The notes under the pieces are model-generated. The model was not told the origin of the DNA, ran no database searches, and saw only the letters and a program-made list of their open reading frames with translations. From Gilliamella sp. wkB7 (GTDB taxonomy: Bacteria > Pseudomonadota > Gammaproteobacteria > Enterobacterales > Orbaceae): a stretch of 64,000 nt of DNA. The stretch is taken from the NCBI RefSeq assembly GCF_001693435.1, contig NZ_CM004509.1, positions 682,001 through 746,000 on the forward strand. The letters are read 5' to 3'. The translations under genes and the position numbers were made by a program. This document shows positions 20,537-30,973 of the stretch, one piece after another. Within the stretch, counting starts at the first letter, position 1; the number at the start of each line of letters is the position of its first letter.

Positions 20537-20746
20537 ATGAATAAGAAAACTGGCCAAGTAAAATGGTTTAACGAGAGTAAAGGTTTCGGTTTTATAACCC
20601 CTACCGATGGAAGTAAGGACGTATTTGTTCACTTCTCAGCTATTTCCGGCGACGGATTTAAAACTTTAGCTGAAGGTCAACAAGTCGAATTTGCTATCCA
20701 AGATAGCCCTCGTGGACCAGCAGCAGCTGAAGTTGTTGTTATTTAA
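20537..20746 (+). CDS. Cold-shock protein (CspA family)
   Basis: This 69-residue single cold-shock domain binds single-stranded RNA/DNA and acts as an RNA chaperone. RNP1 is KGFGFITP and RNP2 is VFVHFSAI. The N-terminus [14 protein letters not shown] is canonical. By sequence it is closest in style to the constitutive CspE/CspC type (ends [10 protein letters not shown]), but the paralogue cannot be fixed. It is followed directly by its own terminator at 20776-20804. Confidence 0.93.
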   Translation: MNKKTGQVKWFNESKGFGFITPTDGSKDVFVHFSAISGDGFKTLAEGQQVEFAIQDSPRGPAAAEVVVI

Positions 20747-20775
20747 CCAACTAATTTCTTTATTAGTTTGAATGC

Positions 20776-20804
20776 AAAAGCCCATTAAACCAAATGGGCT
20801 TTTT
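20776..20804 (+). terminator. Intrinsic terminator of the cold-shock gene
   Basis: AAAAGCCCATT pairs with AATGGGCTTTT around a 6-nt loop and ends in TTTTT. Confidence 0.9.
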
Positions 20805-20834
20805 ATTGCATTTATAAATTGATAACAATCTTGC

Positions 20835-20861
20835 AATAAAAAAGCGACCCAAAGGCCGCTT
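20835..20861 (-). terminator. Intrinsic terminator of gapA
   Basis: On the reverse strand AAGCGGCC pairs with GGTCGCTT and is followed by a T-run (20835-20842). It lies 25 bp past the gapA stop. Confidence 0.85.
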
Positions 20862-20886
20862 ATTGAAATAGGCAGAATTGCTTCTA

Positions 20887-22787
<1,901 letters not shown>

Positions 22788-22844
22788 AAGAAATACCGCC
22801 ATGATAAACGAAGACAATTTTGACAACCACACTCCAATGATGCG
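22788..22844 (+). repeat. Left attachment repeat (orphan mutS start)
   Basis: This copy runs from AAGAAATACC to CCAATGATGCG and differs from the right copy at one base (G at 22798, A at 36434). It contains an ATG at 22801 followed by [15 protein letters not shown], then LYG and a stop, so the mutS frame ends after 18 codons. It sits behind the original chromosomal upstream DNA. Confidence 0.92.
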
Positions 22845-23644
22845 TTTGTATGGTTAATTTGATTTTTAATGGATTTTTATCAAAGAAAATGATTTGTTAT
22901 ACTTTTTGTTATACTTAATCAATTAATACTACCATTATCACTTAGTTAATTTATCTATAATACTCCAATTAGGTGAGGATATTTTAGATTCATAAAATAT
23001 GGATAACTACGGTTGTTTTAATTTCTCTCCAAACTTTGATTGTCTATAAACTTGGCATCCCAATATAACATCAAAATCTAATCTCTTAGCCTCAACACAA
23101 ATCATTTCAATATGATATTTAGTTGATAAATGAAGTACTATTTTAATTCCTTGATCTTCAGAAAGATAATTTTCTTTCATTAACATTTACTTCAAGAAAT
23201 CAATATTTTTACGTAATGGTTAACTATCTTTAAATAAAGCGATACGAAGGACATCTCCAGTAATCCAATCAATAGTCATACTGTACATTAGATGTATACA
23301 TAGATATTGGATTATTTTTTATAACCGCTAGCCTTCGTTTCTCACTTTTTTTCTTGGTCATGAATAGAATTAAATATTTATATATTACTGTTAAGAGATA
23401 CCCGAGCAATATTATTACCCACATTCTTCGTTATAGTTAAATTAGGGGTAAAAAAATACCTGTACGTACATTTGGGCTCTTTCGGTTTAGTAGGGGCGGC
23501 CATATCCACTTTCACATGGTTAACAATTAGTTCTATGAAACCAATTTAGTTTTATTAATTCATTATTATTCATTGAGTAATCATCTTAACTGGATATTAA
23601 TAATAAAGAGAAGAAATTTATACATATCATTATTTCGAGAATTT
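22845..23644 (-). other. Left arm of the island: small ORFs or gene remnants
   Basis: About 800 bp without a convincing full-length gene. Three short reverse-strand frames are visible. 23007-23186 encodes 59 residues (MLMKENYLSEDQGIKIVLHL...). 23220-23288 encodes 22 residues (MYSMTIDWITGDVLRIALF...). 23378-23503 encodes 41 residues (MAAPTKPKEPKCTYRYFFTP...). The first two may be pieces of one decayed gene. The third is locally GC-rich and resembles small basic proteins I have seen near island ends, but I cannot name a family. No function is claimed. Confidence 0.35.
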
Positions 23645-26600
23645 TTACTTTTTTATCTGATTTTCTATAAAAGTTAATAATTCATTATACTTAAAACTGG
23701 CATATTTACTCATTTTATCAGGATCCACTTTTGATAGAACATATGAATCATTAACATAATCCCTGTAACTTTCACCTCTACTATAGAATCGCCTATAACT
23801 GTTGATGTTAAAGTCACTTTCATCCATCGTAGGGTAAAATAATTTAAAATTTATATAAAAATTAATATATTCATTAAATTTTTTATTTTTAGATAAAAAT
23901 TTTTGTGAAGCAAAACGAACAAATACTTTGACTTGATCTTCAAAATCAACTTTATATTTCTGTTTAATATATTCCTCTTTAACTATTTTATATTCTATCT
24001 CCTCTTTTGACATTTTCTCTTTTCCATCTTTCTGGTTACGGAATGCAGTCTCTATCATATCTTCAGTAATACCTAATTGGTCAAGGTGCATCTTTCGTTC
24101 TTTGTAATACCTTCTATCTGGCTCAAAATGATAATCATCTAATTTTTTAAGTGATTGGAAATAGTATTTATATATTTCTTCTCCTTGATAGTCATTATTG
24201 AGAATTACATACCACTGAAATGTTGAAAAAAGTTCAATATAACAAACCAATTTAGTTGGTTTTGTTAACGTGGTAAACAGTATCAAACAATGAGATGGGA
24301 AATTCCTAATTTCTGATTTCTCTCTTTCTATTATCGAGTCAATAATCTGCAATGGATAATATTGTACTAATGTTATTTTTTCTTTAATTCTATTAGATAA
24401 ATTAACATTCAAATCTAATACTAGTGGTAGTTTGTCTCTCAAAATACCTTGACTACAAGCAAAACCAATCGCAATCTTTGCAATTCCTCTGTTAAAATGT
24501 TCACTATTCATTGGAAATGAAAATTCAACTAACGCTTTAATATTATGGCACTTTATTATTTCTGGTTTATTATTTTTAATTTCCCTCTCAACCTTCTTAA
24601 TATATTTTGGTAACTGCTTTTTACTCGCATATATAATTAATTTTTTTCCATTCTCAATATATCGATAAAATGGCTTAACAGGTGTAATTTTAAAATTATT
24701 CCAAACCACCTCTATTCCTTTTACATTTACTCCATATTCATCTATTTCACTGATAATTATACCTTTTATAGATTTTGTTTTTGTTCTAGACTCTCTATCT
24801 TTTCGAATATCAAGTAGACTGGATATATTTTTAAATATATCAGAGAATGGTTTATCAATCCCTTTCCCTAGTAGAATTCCACAATCTTTACATAAAATTC
24901 TATCACCAGTCAATTGTCCCCCAATTGCCTGTTGTATGATATGTTCACGATGATCCACAACTGATAATTGATTGAACTCCTCTCCACACAAATAACATCT
25001 ATCAATTCTTAGCCTCTTGTCAATAATTGATAAAGGTTTTATATTTAAATCCAAAAGTTGTTTAGCAAATTCTTTATGCCATTTATTTGGAATGCCAATC
25101 ACAAAAAAATTCCTAGCTCGAGTTAATGCTACATAACCAATACGACCTAATTCAGTTTCTGTACCATTCATCATTTCTCTTAAATGCTTTTTTTCTTTTG
25201 GCATATATAACACAGCCTCAAGGCTCTCTCCTTTTACTTGATGAACTGTATCAATTCGTATATTTTTTTTACCATCACCTTTCAATAAATCAGAATCTGC
25301 AATCAAAGCTTCTTCTGAAAGTTTTTTTGAAGATATAATATGACCAATCATGCCATCAGTTTCATATCCATAATTTTTTTCTATTTCAGTTAATAAATTA
25401 GTGATGTTAGATTTTAGCATTGGATGCCATTGTTTTTTCGCTAATAAACTTCCTGACGGTAATCCTGTCAGTGGATTACGAACAAATGTCCAAATCATTT
25501 TTTTTAAAAGTTTAAACTCAGGATCAGTATTAATTATTTGAACGAAATTAATAGGTAATGAAATTAACAGTCCAGATAAACAAGAAACAACAATATCAAA
25601 AGCTTCTTTATAATTTTTATTTTTATCTCTTTTTATCGTTGCCAAAGCTAATTGTTTAGTCTTACCTTGCCCTAATTCTTTTACCTTTAATAATTTGTCA
25701 ATACCAGACCAACCCCGATATAAAACAGCAGAATTATCAAGATTCATTCCTATTGAATCAACCTTTGAAATAAAATTATCTATCACATTTTCAGTTTGAT
25801 TTTCATTATACAATATATAATATATGCCATAATCAGCATTTTCTTGTTGTCTGTATGCGGTATCATCTCTTTTAGAAATTGAATTCGCCGTTAAAACAAT
25901 ATTTGGAATAGAACGATAATTAGTTGATAACGAGTAACTATTCTTTATTTTCTCGCTAAATGATGTAAGAAACGAACCATCCGCTCCTGAGAATTCAAAT
26001 ATTGCTTGATTAGGATCACCAATTAATATTAATTTACTTCCTGCTTTATGTAAAGTTTCCAATATTAATCCGTGCATAAGATCAATATCTTGAGCTTCAT
26101 CAACAATGATAATAGGAAAACGATTAACTATTGCAGATAATAGATTTTTATTTTTCGCAAGGGTTTGTAAAACCCAAAACTTACCTAATTCATGAGTATA
26201 TGCACCAATATTAGCCAAACGTTTAGTTACATCAACACCATTATTTATAGAAAATAACTCATTGTGTATTCTATAAAAAAACTTCAATTTGTTATCTTTT
26301 ACTCTAATAGTAACGTTATTTATATCTTCTCTGGGTACAGGTTGTTTATTGCCCAACTTTGTCTCATACCAATATGTAAAACTACTATTTTTTAGAAAAG
26401 CTTCTTTTCCAGAAATCAAAAAAGGAGATGATTTACAACCCATTACATGAAATGAATGAGGATGTAAAATATTTTTAGTGATAAAACTATCAAGAGTTTC
26501 TATACAAACCCTATTACTAAATCTATCAATATTTTTCTGAACTGAACCATAATATCCTTCTCTAAAGGTTTTTATAGCAGTATTGGTAAATGAGAGTAAA

Positions 26601-26752
26601 GCTATATATCCTCTATGATTAGCCATTCTTGTACGTAATTTTATCAATTTTTGTATTGCAGTTTCTGTTTTTCCACTACCTGCGCATGCAATAATACACA
26701 TTGATTCGGGTTCCGAATCTACTACTATTTGTTGTTGTTCAGATAATTCCAT
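23645..26752 (-). CDS. GajB-like UvrD/SF1 helicase fused to an HNH-type zinc module and a long C-terminus
   Basis: This protein of about 1035 residues has an SF1A helicase core in its first ~580 residues: CAGSGKTETA (Walker A), IIVDEAQDID (motif II), LIGDPNQAIFEFSGA, LSTNYRS, IDTVHQVKGES and VALTRARN. At about residues 585-625 comes CYLCG...DHREHIIQQAIGG...CKDCG, the Cys4 plus D/H/EHI pattern of HNH nucleases. The last ~400 residues are unrecognised. Gabija GajB is about 490 residues without such additions. The ATG at 26752 has a GAGG upstream inside the end of the preceding gene; an alternative ATG at 26779 overlaps that gene by 14 nt. Confidence 0.8.
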   Translation of the reverse strand: MELSEQQQIVVDSEPESMCIIACAGSGKTETAIQKLIKLRTRMANHRGYIALLSFTNTAIKTFREGYYGSVQKNIDRFSNRVCIETLDSFITKNILHPHSFHVMGCKSSPFLISGKEAFLKNSSFTYWYETKLGNKQPVPREDINNVTIRVKDNKLKFFYRIHNELFSINNGVDVTKRLANIGAYTHELGKFWVLQTLAKNKNLLSAIVNRFPIIIVDEAQDIDLMHGLILETLHKAGSKLILIGDPNQAIFEFSGADGSFLTSFSEKIKNSYSLSTNYRSIPNIVLTANSISKRDDTAYRQQENADYGIYYILYNENQTENVIDNFISKVDSIGMNLDNSAVLYRGWSGIDKLLKVKELGQGKTKQLALATIKRDKNKNYKEAFDIVVSCLSGLLISLPINFVQIINTDPEFKLLKKMIWTFVRNPLTGLPSGSLLAKKQWHPMLKSNITNLLTEIEKNYGYETDGMIGHIISSKKLSEEALIADSDLLKGDGKKNIRIDTVHQVKGESLEAVLYMPKEKKHLREMMNGTETELGRIGYVALTRARNFFVIGIPNKWHKEFAKQLLDLNIKPLSIIDKRLRIDRCYLCGEEFNQLSVVDHREHIIQQAIGGQLTGDRILCKDCGILLGKGIDKPFSDIFKNISSLLDIRKDRESRTKTKSIKGIIISEIDEYGVNVKGIEVVWNNFKITPVKPFYRYIENGKKLIIYASKKQLPKYIKKVEREIKNNKPEIIKCHNIKALVEFSFPMNSEHFNRGIAKIAIGFACSQGILRDKLPLVLDLNVNLSNRIKEKITLVQYYPLQIIDSIIEREKSEIRNFPSHCLILFTTLTKPTKLVCYIELFSTFQWYVILNNDYQGEEIYKYYFQSLKKLDDYHFEPDRRYYKERKMHLDQLGITEDMIETAFRNQKDGKEKMSKEEIEYKIVKEEYIKQKYKVDFEDQVKVFVRFASQKFLSKNKKFNEYINFYINFKLFYPTMDESDFNINSYRRFYSRGESYRDYVNDSYVLSKVDPDKMSKYASFKYNELLTFIENQIKK

Positions 26753-26765
26753 TATAATTTTTACC

Positions 26766-28526
26766 TCAAACACAAACATGAGTTAACGCATTTTCAATAT
26801 ATTCAGGAACAGTAAATGAATCTATATCGTCTAGATCAGCTAATATATATGCTAAAGACTGAGCAAATCGACCTTTTGAAATATTATCACCATTTTCACG
26901 TTCAAACATACCACAAAACAAAATTTTAGCATTTTCTTCATTGCTTTTTGTTGGATCTAACTTATCTTTTAAGTCATTCGCTATTTTAGGATGTAACTCA
27001 CTTAAAGCTTTTAACATTATAGTTCGGTTGTTTTCATATAATGCAAGATCATACTCGAAGGTTTTCACTCCGTAAAAGACCTTGATTAAATCACTTTCTA
27101 GAGCTTTTAACCTATTTGTGTTATTAGAAACTGTAACTATTTCACCTAATTTTGGGTATTGAGAATATTTATATCCATCTAACCCTTTGATTTTTTCAGG
27201 ATCTGCATCGGTAATAATACTAACAGGTATAGTTAATCCATCATCACAGAACAATGGTATAAAACAATCAAAATTTAAACCATCTACACTAATCAAACTA
27301 ATTGCATGTTCTCTTAAATTAAATTTATTTTTAGTAAAGTTAGCTAATGAATGAACAAGCACTAATTCAGCAGCCCCTTCTACTAATATTATTTTTTGCG
27401 AAAAAAACAACTCTGCTCTAGTTATATCTAAGTATCGTTCAAGTTTATACAACTTTTTTTTATGTTCAGTTTTAGATGTATCAAATTTAATATTTCTAGG
27501 TGAAAAGGCTCTAACTTTGTTGTTATTTTCAATCATACACGTTAAAGAATTGAGTTTTGCTAAGCTAGCAAAATTAGATGAATGACTTGTAATAAATAAC
27601 TGGATATTGTTAGATTGAATCTGTTTAAAATACTCTAACAAAATAACTTGTAATTGAGGATGTAAATGTGCTTCTGGTTCTTCTATTATTAAGCCTCGAT
27701 AAATGACATTAGGATCATTGATCATTTCACTAAGGACTACAGCCATATATATAAGATTGTTATACCCTAATCCATTATAATCTATATCAAATCCATTAGT
27801 TAACATTGATAATCTAGAAGTTAATTGCTCATAGGTTGTTCCACTTACATCTAATTGTAATGCTTGAGATAATTGTTTCCCAAGCATTAAGTTATGCCTT
27901 TCTAATATAGATTGTTCAGTATTTTTTACTGGTGATCGTCGTTTTAATAAAAGTTCGAACCTCTTAATTAATGTTTCTACACTTTCTTTACCTTTTAAAT
28001 CCTGTTTACCATATAAACGCATTAAACGAGCTAGCTGGCTGTTACGATTAGGTTTTAAGCCTGATGAAGCATCTCGAAGAGGCTGCAAATAGACTCCTTT
28101 AAGGCTTTCTAACATATCTATAGTTACTGGTGTATCTTCAAGTTTACCACTCCAGCGTTTAATACGCATTTTACCTGTTTCATCTATTAGACTATAACGA
28201 ATATTAATGTGCGCCTCAAACCTGTTTTCTTCTATTGGAACTAAGGCATTAAGGAACTCAGCTTCATCTTGTTCATCTAATTCACTAAATATAAAATTAA
28301 ACTCTATATTGTCACTGCAAGGTTTCATATCAATTCGATGGATATCGTCAATAGACAATCGAGGATAAGGGTCTTCATGACCAGCCAAAAGGGACCTTAA
28401 AGCATCAACAACTGCTGTTTTACCAATATTATTTGGCCCTAAAATGACATTTAAACCTGAAACAAAATTAAATTCCGCATATTCTATTTTACGAAAATTT
28501 TTTATTATCAATTTAGATAAATACAT
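26766..28526 (-). CDS. GajA-like OLD-family nuclease (ABC ATPase + TOPRIM)
   Basis: This 586-residue protein has an N-terminal ABC-type ATPase (P-loop GPNNIGKT at about residue 31; signature/Walker B region GLIIEEPEAHLHP; ITSHSSNF). A C-terminal TOPRIM domain carries LVEGAAELVLVHS (catalytic Glu, about residue 378) and SIITDADPEKI (DxD, about residue 440). This architecture and length match GajA (about 578 residues) and other class 2 OLD nucleases, which pair with a UvrD-like helicase, as here. GajA nicks phage DNA when nucleotide pools fall. It starts 5 nt after the upstream gene's stop, with an AAGG site. Confidence 0.85.
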   Translation of the reverse strand: MYLSKLIIKNFRKIEYAEFNFVSGLNVILGPNNIGKTAVVDALRSLLAGHEDPYPRLSIDDIHRIDMKPCSDNIEFNFIFSELDEQDEAEFLNALVPIEENRFEAHINIRYSLIDETGKMRIKRWSGKLEDTPVTIDMLESLKGVYLQPLRDASSGLKPNRNSQLARLMRLYGKQDLKGKESVETLIKRFELLLKRRSPVKNTEQSILERHNLMLGKQLSQALQLDVSGTTYEQLTSRLSMLTNGFDIDYNGLGYNNLIYMAVVLSEMINDPNVIYRGLIIEEPEAHLHPQLQVILLEYFKQIQSNNIQLFITSHSSNFASLAKLNSLTCMIENNNKVRAFSPRNIKFDTSKTEHKKKLYKLERYLDITRAELFFSQKIILVEGAAELVLVHSLANFTKNKFNLREHAISLISVDGLNFDCFIPLFCDDGLTIPVSIITDADPEKIKGLDGYKYSQYPKLGEIVTVSNNTNRLKALESDLIKVFYGVKTFEYDLALYENNRTIMLKALSELHPKIANDLKDKLDPTKSNEENAKILFCGMFERENGDNISKGRFAQSLAYILADLDDIDSFTVPEYIENALTHVCV

Positions 28527-28531
28527 ATACT

Positions 28532-29260
28532 TTAGACCTTAAAATAAGAAAAAATTATTTTTGCGTGCTCTTCTTTGAAATGCCGAGTACTAATTTGTTT
28601 TTGATACCAACTTTCAGAAAAAGGAATACATTTTTTATATTTTTCGTCAACTTCTTTGTTATTCTCAAGAAAACATGGCTGTAAAATCACATCATTCCAC
28701 CATTCATTTTCGGGACATTTTCTACGTATTTTTTTACGCTTAAATTTGTAGTAATACTGTATTCCACTACTAAATGAGTAATTAGATTTAAGTAAAAGAA
28801 TAATCATGATCCCCCATAGCTTAATTCCCTTATAATTCCATATACCTGTTGCATCAGCTGCTTGAATTATGTCAATGAATTCACTTTGAGATAAACATCC
28901 ACTTTTTCCACCTTTAATTTTATGACATAATTCATAAGCACAAAGCAGATTTTCTTTTTTAAAAAACTCATTACGTAATGACATGCCATTTTCAATATCT
29001 AAAGGTGTCCGATCCAAAAAACCATTTCTAGCTGATGAACTATGCAATGGACATTTATGAATTATATTAGTTGCTTTATGGTGTTTAAAACATTCTGTAA
29101 CATTTGGGCTATTCACACCATACGAAAATAACGGTTCATTGCAGGAGATACATAATGCAGGATATTCAATATCATTGGCTCGATTATTTGCCTCATATTG
29201 AGATGGGGTAACTAGCTGCCCTCCTTTTTCTTTGTAGTAAGCCTTGGATAATAAACTCAT
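28532..29260 (-). CDS. Cys/His-rich protein of unknown function, first gene of the Gabija-like operon
   Basis: This 242-residue protein is not recognised. Its N-terminal third has a likely zinc-binding arrangement: CISCNEPL, then ECFKHHKATNIIHKCPLH. Further cysteines lie at LLCAYELCHKIKGGKSGCL. The middle is hydrophobic (LWGIMIILLLKS), possibly a buried helix or weak membrane segment. The C-terminus is basic and aromatic. An AAGG lies before the ATG. With only 5 nt to the OLD gene, it is very likely co-expressed and could be an accessory subunit or regulator. Canonical two-gene Gabija has no counterpart. Confidence 0.65.
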   Translation of the reverse strand: MSLLSKAYYKEKGGQLVTPSQYEANNRANDIEYPALCISCNEPLFSYGVNSPNVTECFKHHKATNIIHKCPLHSSSARNGFLDRTPLDIENGMSLRNEFFKKENLLCAYELCHKIKGGKSGCLSQSEFIDIIQAADATGIWNYKGIKLWGIMIILLLKSNYSFSSGIQYYYKFKRKKIRRKCPENEWWNDVILQPCFLENNKEVDEKYKKCIPFSESWYQKQISTRHFKEEHAKIIFSYFKV

Positions 29261-29302
29261 ATTGTTAACCTTTTATAAACACAAAAAATTGAACTTAAAT
29301 TT

Positions 29303-29340
29303 TACTTTAGTTATATATTAATTCATATATAACTAAAGTA
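29303..29340. promoter_or_regulatory. Perfect 16-bp inverted repeat upstream of the Gabija-like operon
   Basis: TACTTTAGTTATATAT and its exact reverse complement flank a 6-nt centre. It lies between the rep-like gene stop and the first operon gene, 43-80 bp upstream of that ATG. There is no T-run on the reverse strand, so an operator or RNA hairpin is more likely than a simple terminator. Confidence 0.5.
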
Positions 29341-29356
29341 TAATATATTTGTACTA

Positions 29357-30418
29357 CTAGCACCTTAGCTTAGAAATAAATTTACTCCACTGGACTCTAT
29401 CCCAATATGCGGGTTGCTGTAATGGGCTAATCAGTTGCATACACAACATTTTTTCACGCTCCCAAAGCAATTTGCTATCAAATACACATACTTTATTTTG
29501 TTGTAAAATTTTACGGATACAGTCTTTACCATATCCTTTTTCAAGATGACAAAGTGCTTCTGGAATCGTCATTTTATCCAATAAATCACAAAAATAGCGA
29601 TGTTTAAATAACTGTTCCTTAATACTCAACGGATAAATACTTAATCGTTCAAACGGATTAGGGAAATTTTCAACAAAAAACAAATCTGACAGTAATGGGG
29701 CATCCTGTGATTTGGGTTTTATCCTTGCTTCGATTCTCATAAACCTAAATATTTCATTACTAACTACATCAAGCGTCAGTGTGCTTTTTTTTATAAAAAC
29801 CTTATCATAAGCAGTAATGTGTAAATTAGAAAGGTAGCTTCCTAATCTTACACCGCCAAAACCATTATTTGTTTCTTTTGGATAAAGTTTGCCCTTTGTT
29901 GCTTTATCTAAACCAAAGTAATAGTCAAAACAAGATATACCATATATATCTAATGCAATGTCAATGCGAGTAACTTTGGCAATTTTTAATAAATTAAATA
30001 TCTCATCGCCTAAATGAACTGGCTTTGCCAAAAAATTGATTAAATAAGCCATTTTTTTAGGTTTAATATGCTGTGGTGATAGTTCAAACCGAATAAAATT
30101 AATATTTTTAACCTTTGGTTTGTAATGAATAATCAGACCAATATTCCTGTTCTTTTTAGATGATATTTCAATAGTTCTTGTATAAAGCTTACTTATATCT
30201 CCTGTCGATTCGTAATGCTCAACCTTATATTTTGATGTGCTTTTTAAGCTTTTAAGGGAACCCGTCAGATTTTCTCTATTTTTAGGCTCACTGGTAAAAG
30301 ATAACTTATCTACTCTTAACGTTGTTTTATGACCAGTAAAAACATTATCCAAAACTTCAATATAATTCTTCCCAAAATCAATATTTTTTTTAGGGATAGT
30401 ACTTACTAAGTTATTCAT
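29357..30418 (-). CDS. Putative replication initiation protein
   Basis: This 353-residue protein resembles plasmid/phage replication-initiation factors of the Rep_trans / phage replication type. The best cue is KVTRIDIALDIYGISCFDYYFGL, with FGGVRLGSYLSNLHITAYDK and FMRIEARIKPK following, the same order of beta-strand motifs seen in those initiators. Its ATG overlaps the alpA stop by one base, so alpA and rep form a tight pair, as in phage satellites. The palindrome array upstream may be its origin. Family assignment is from remembered motifs and moderately certain. Confidence 0.6.
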   Translation of the reverse strand: MNNLVSTIPKKNIDFGKNYIEVLDNVFTGHKTTLRVDKLSFTSEPKNRENLTGSLKSLKSTSKYKVEHYESTGDISKLYTRTIEISSKKNRNIGLIIHYKPKVKNINFIRFELSPQHIKPKKMAYLINFLAKPVHLGDEIFNLLKIAKVTRIDIALDIYGISCFDYYFGLDKATKGKLYPKETNNGFGGVRLGSYLSNLHITAYDKVFIKKSTLTLDVVSNEIFRFMRIEARIKPKSQDAPLLSDLFFVENFPNPFERLSIYPLSIKEQLFKHRYFCDLLDKMTIPEALCHLEKGYGKDCIRKILQQNKVCVFDSKLLWEREKMLCMQLISPLQQPAYWDRVQWSKFISKLRC

Positions 30419-30630
30419 TACTCACCCCTCCATACTTCTGATGAACGAGTTAAATCAACTTTTTTTCGTGATAACACCCAAGCATTAATATCAGTTTCTA
30501 ACCAGCCAACACTTCTATTTGTTAATTGAATTGGTGCAGGAAATTTTCCTTGTTTAATCTCCCGATAAATTGTTGCTTTTGATAATGTAGTAATGTCACA
30601 TACCGTTTTTAATTTAAAAATGACTGTCAT
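30418..30630 (-). CDS. AlpA-family transcriptional regulator
   Basis: This 70-residue MerR-like winged-helix DNA-binding protein matches the AlpA family: FKLKTVCDITTLSKATIYREIKQGKFPAPIQL, then VGWLETDINAWVLSR. AlpA proteins activate integrase/excisionase or replication genes in satellites and prophages. The frame is open to 30666, but the ATG at 30630 (MTVIFKLK) gives the family N-terminus. That ATG lies inside one of the ATGACWGTCAT palindromes (30620-30630), which suggests feedback on its own translation or transcription start. Confidence 0.82.
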   Translation of the reverse strand: MTVIFKLKTVCDITTLSKATIYREIKQGKFPAPIQLTNRSVGWLETDINAWVLSRKKVDLTRSSEVWRGE

Positions 30631-30955
30631 CTTGATTGACCTTTTCCAATTAAGGAATCGCACCATGCAATTCCAACGGTGGTCATTTACAAGATCAAAA
30701 AATTAATCTTAGAGAATTAAAATAATTAACCATTGAGCATTAAACTTTATAAATTATTATCCTTATAAATGTAGCTATAGCTGGCTATTAGACAATTAAA
30801 ATAAAAATGAAACTAAAATTAATTTATCATTAGAATGACAGTCATTTCTAAGTTAAAATGACTGTCATTCACCATAATTAATATGTTATAAATAAATGAC
30901 AGTCATTAACTCTTTAAAAAATGACTGTCATTTATTATTTAAAAATGACAGTCAT
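30620..30955. promoter_or_regulatory. Array of six ATGACWGTCAT palindromes (operator or replication origin)
   Basis: Identical 11-bp palindromes (central A or T) occur at 30620-30630, 30835-30845, 30858-30868, 30896-30906, 30921-30931 and 30945-30955. The last five are spaced 23, 38, 25 and 24 bp start to start. The first overlaps the alpA start codon and the last lies 19 bp before the next forward gene. Such clustering between a regulator, a rep gene and a divergent gene fits binding sites for AlpA or iterons for Rep. The interval 30667-30834 holds nothing else recognisable. Confidence 0.75.
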
Positions 30956-30973
30956 AAAAAAAGGAATATTAAA

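Noticed and set aside
23645..26752. A second housekeeping UvrD or RecB-type repair helicase
   Set aside because: It is island-borne, lies directly after an OLD nuclease, and has an HNH-like insertion absent from repair helicases.
30835..30955. CRISPR array
   Set aside because: The repeats are 11-bp palindromes with 12-27 bp between them and no cas genes, so they are operator or iteron sites.
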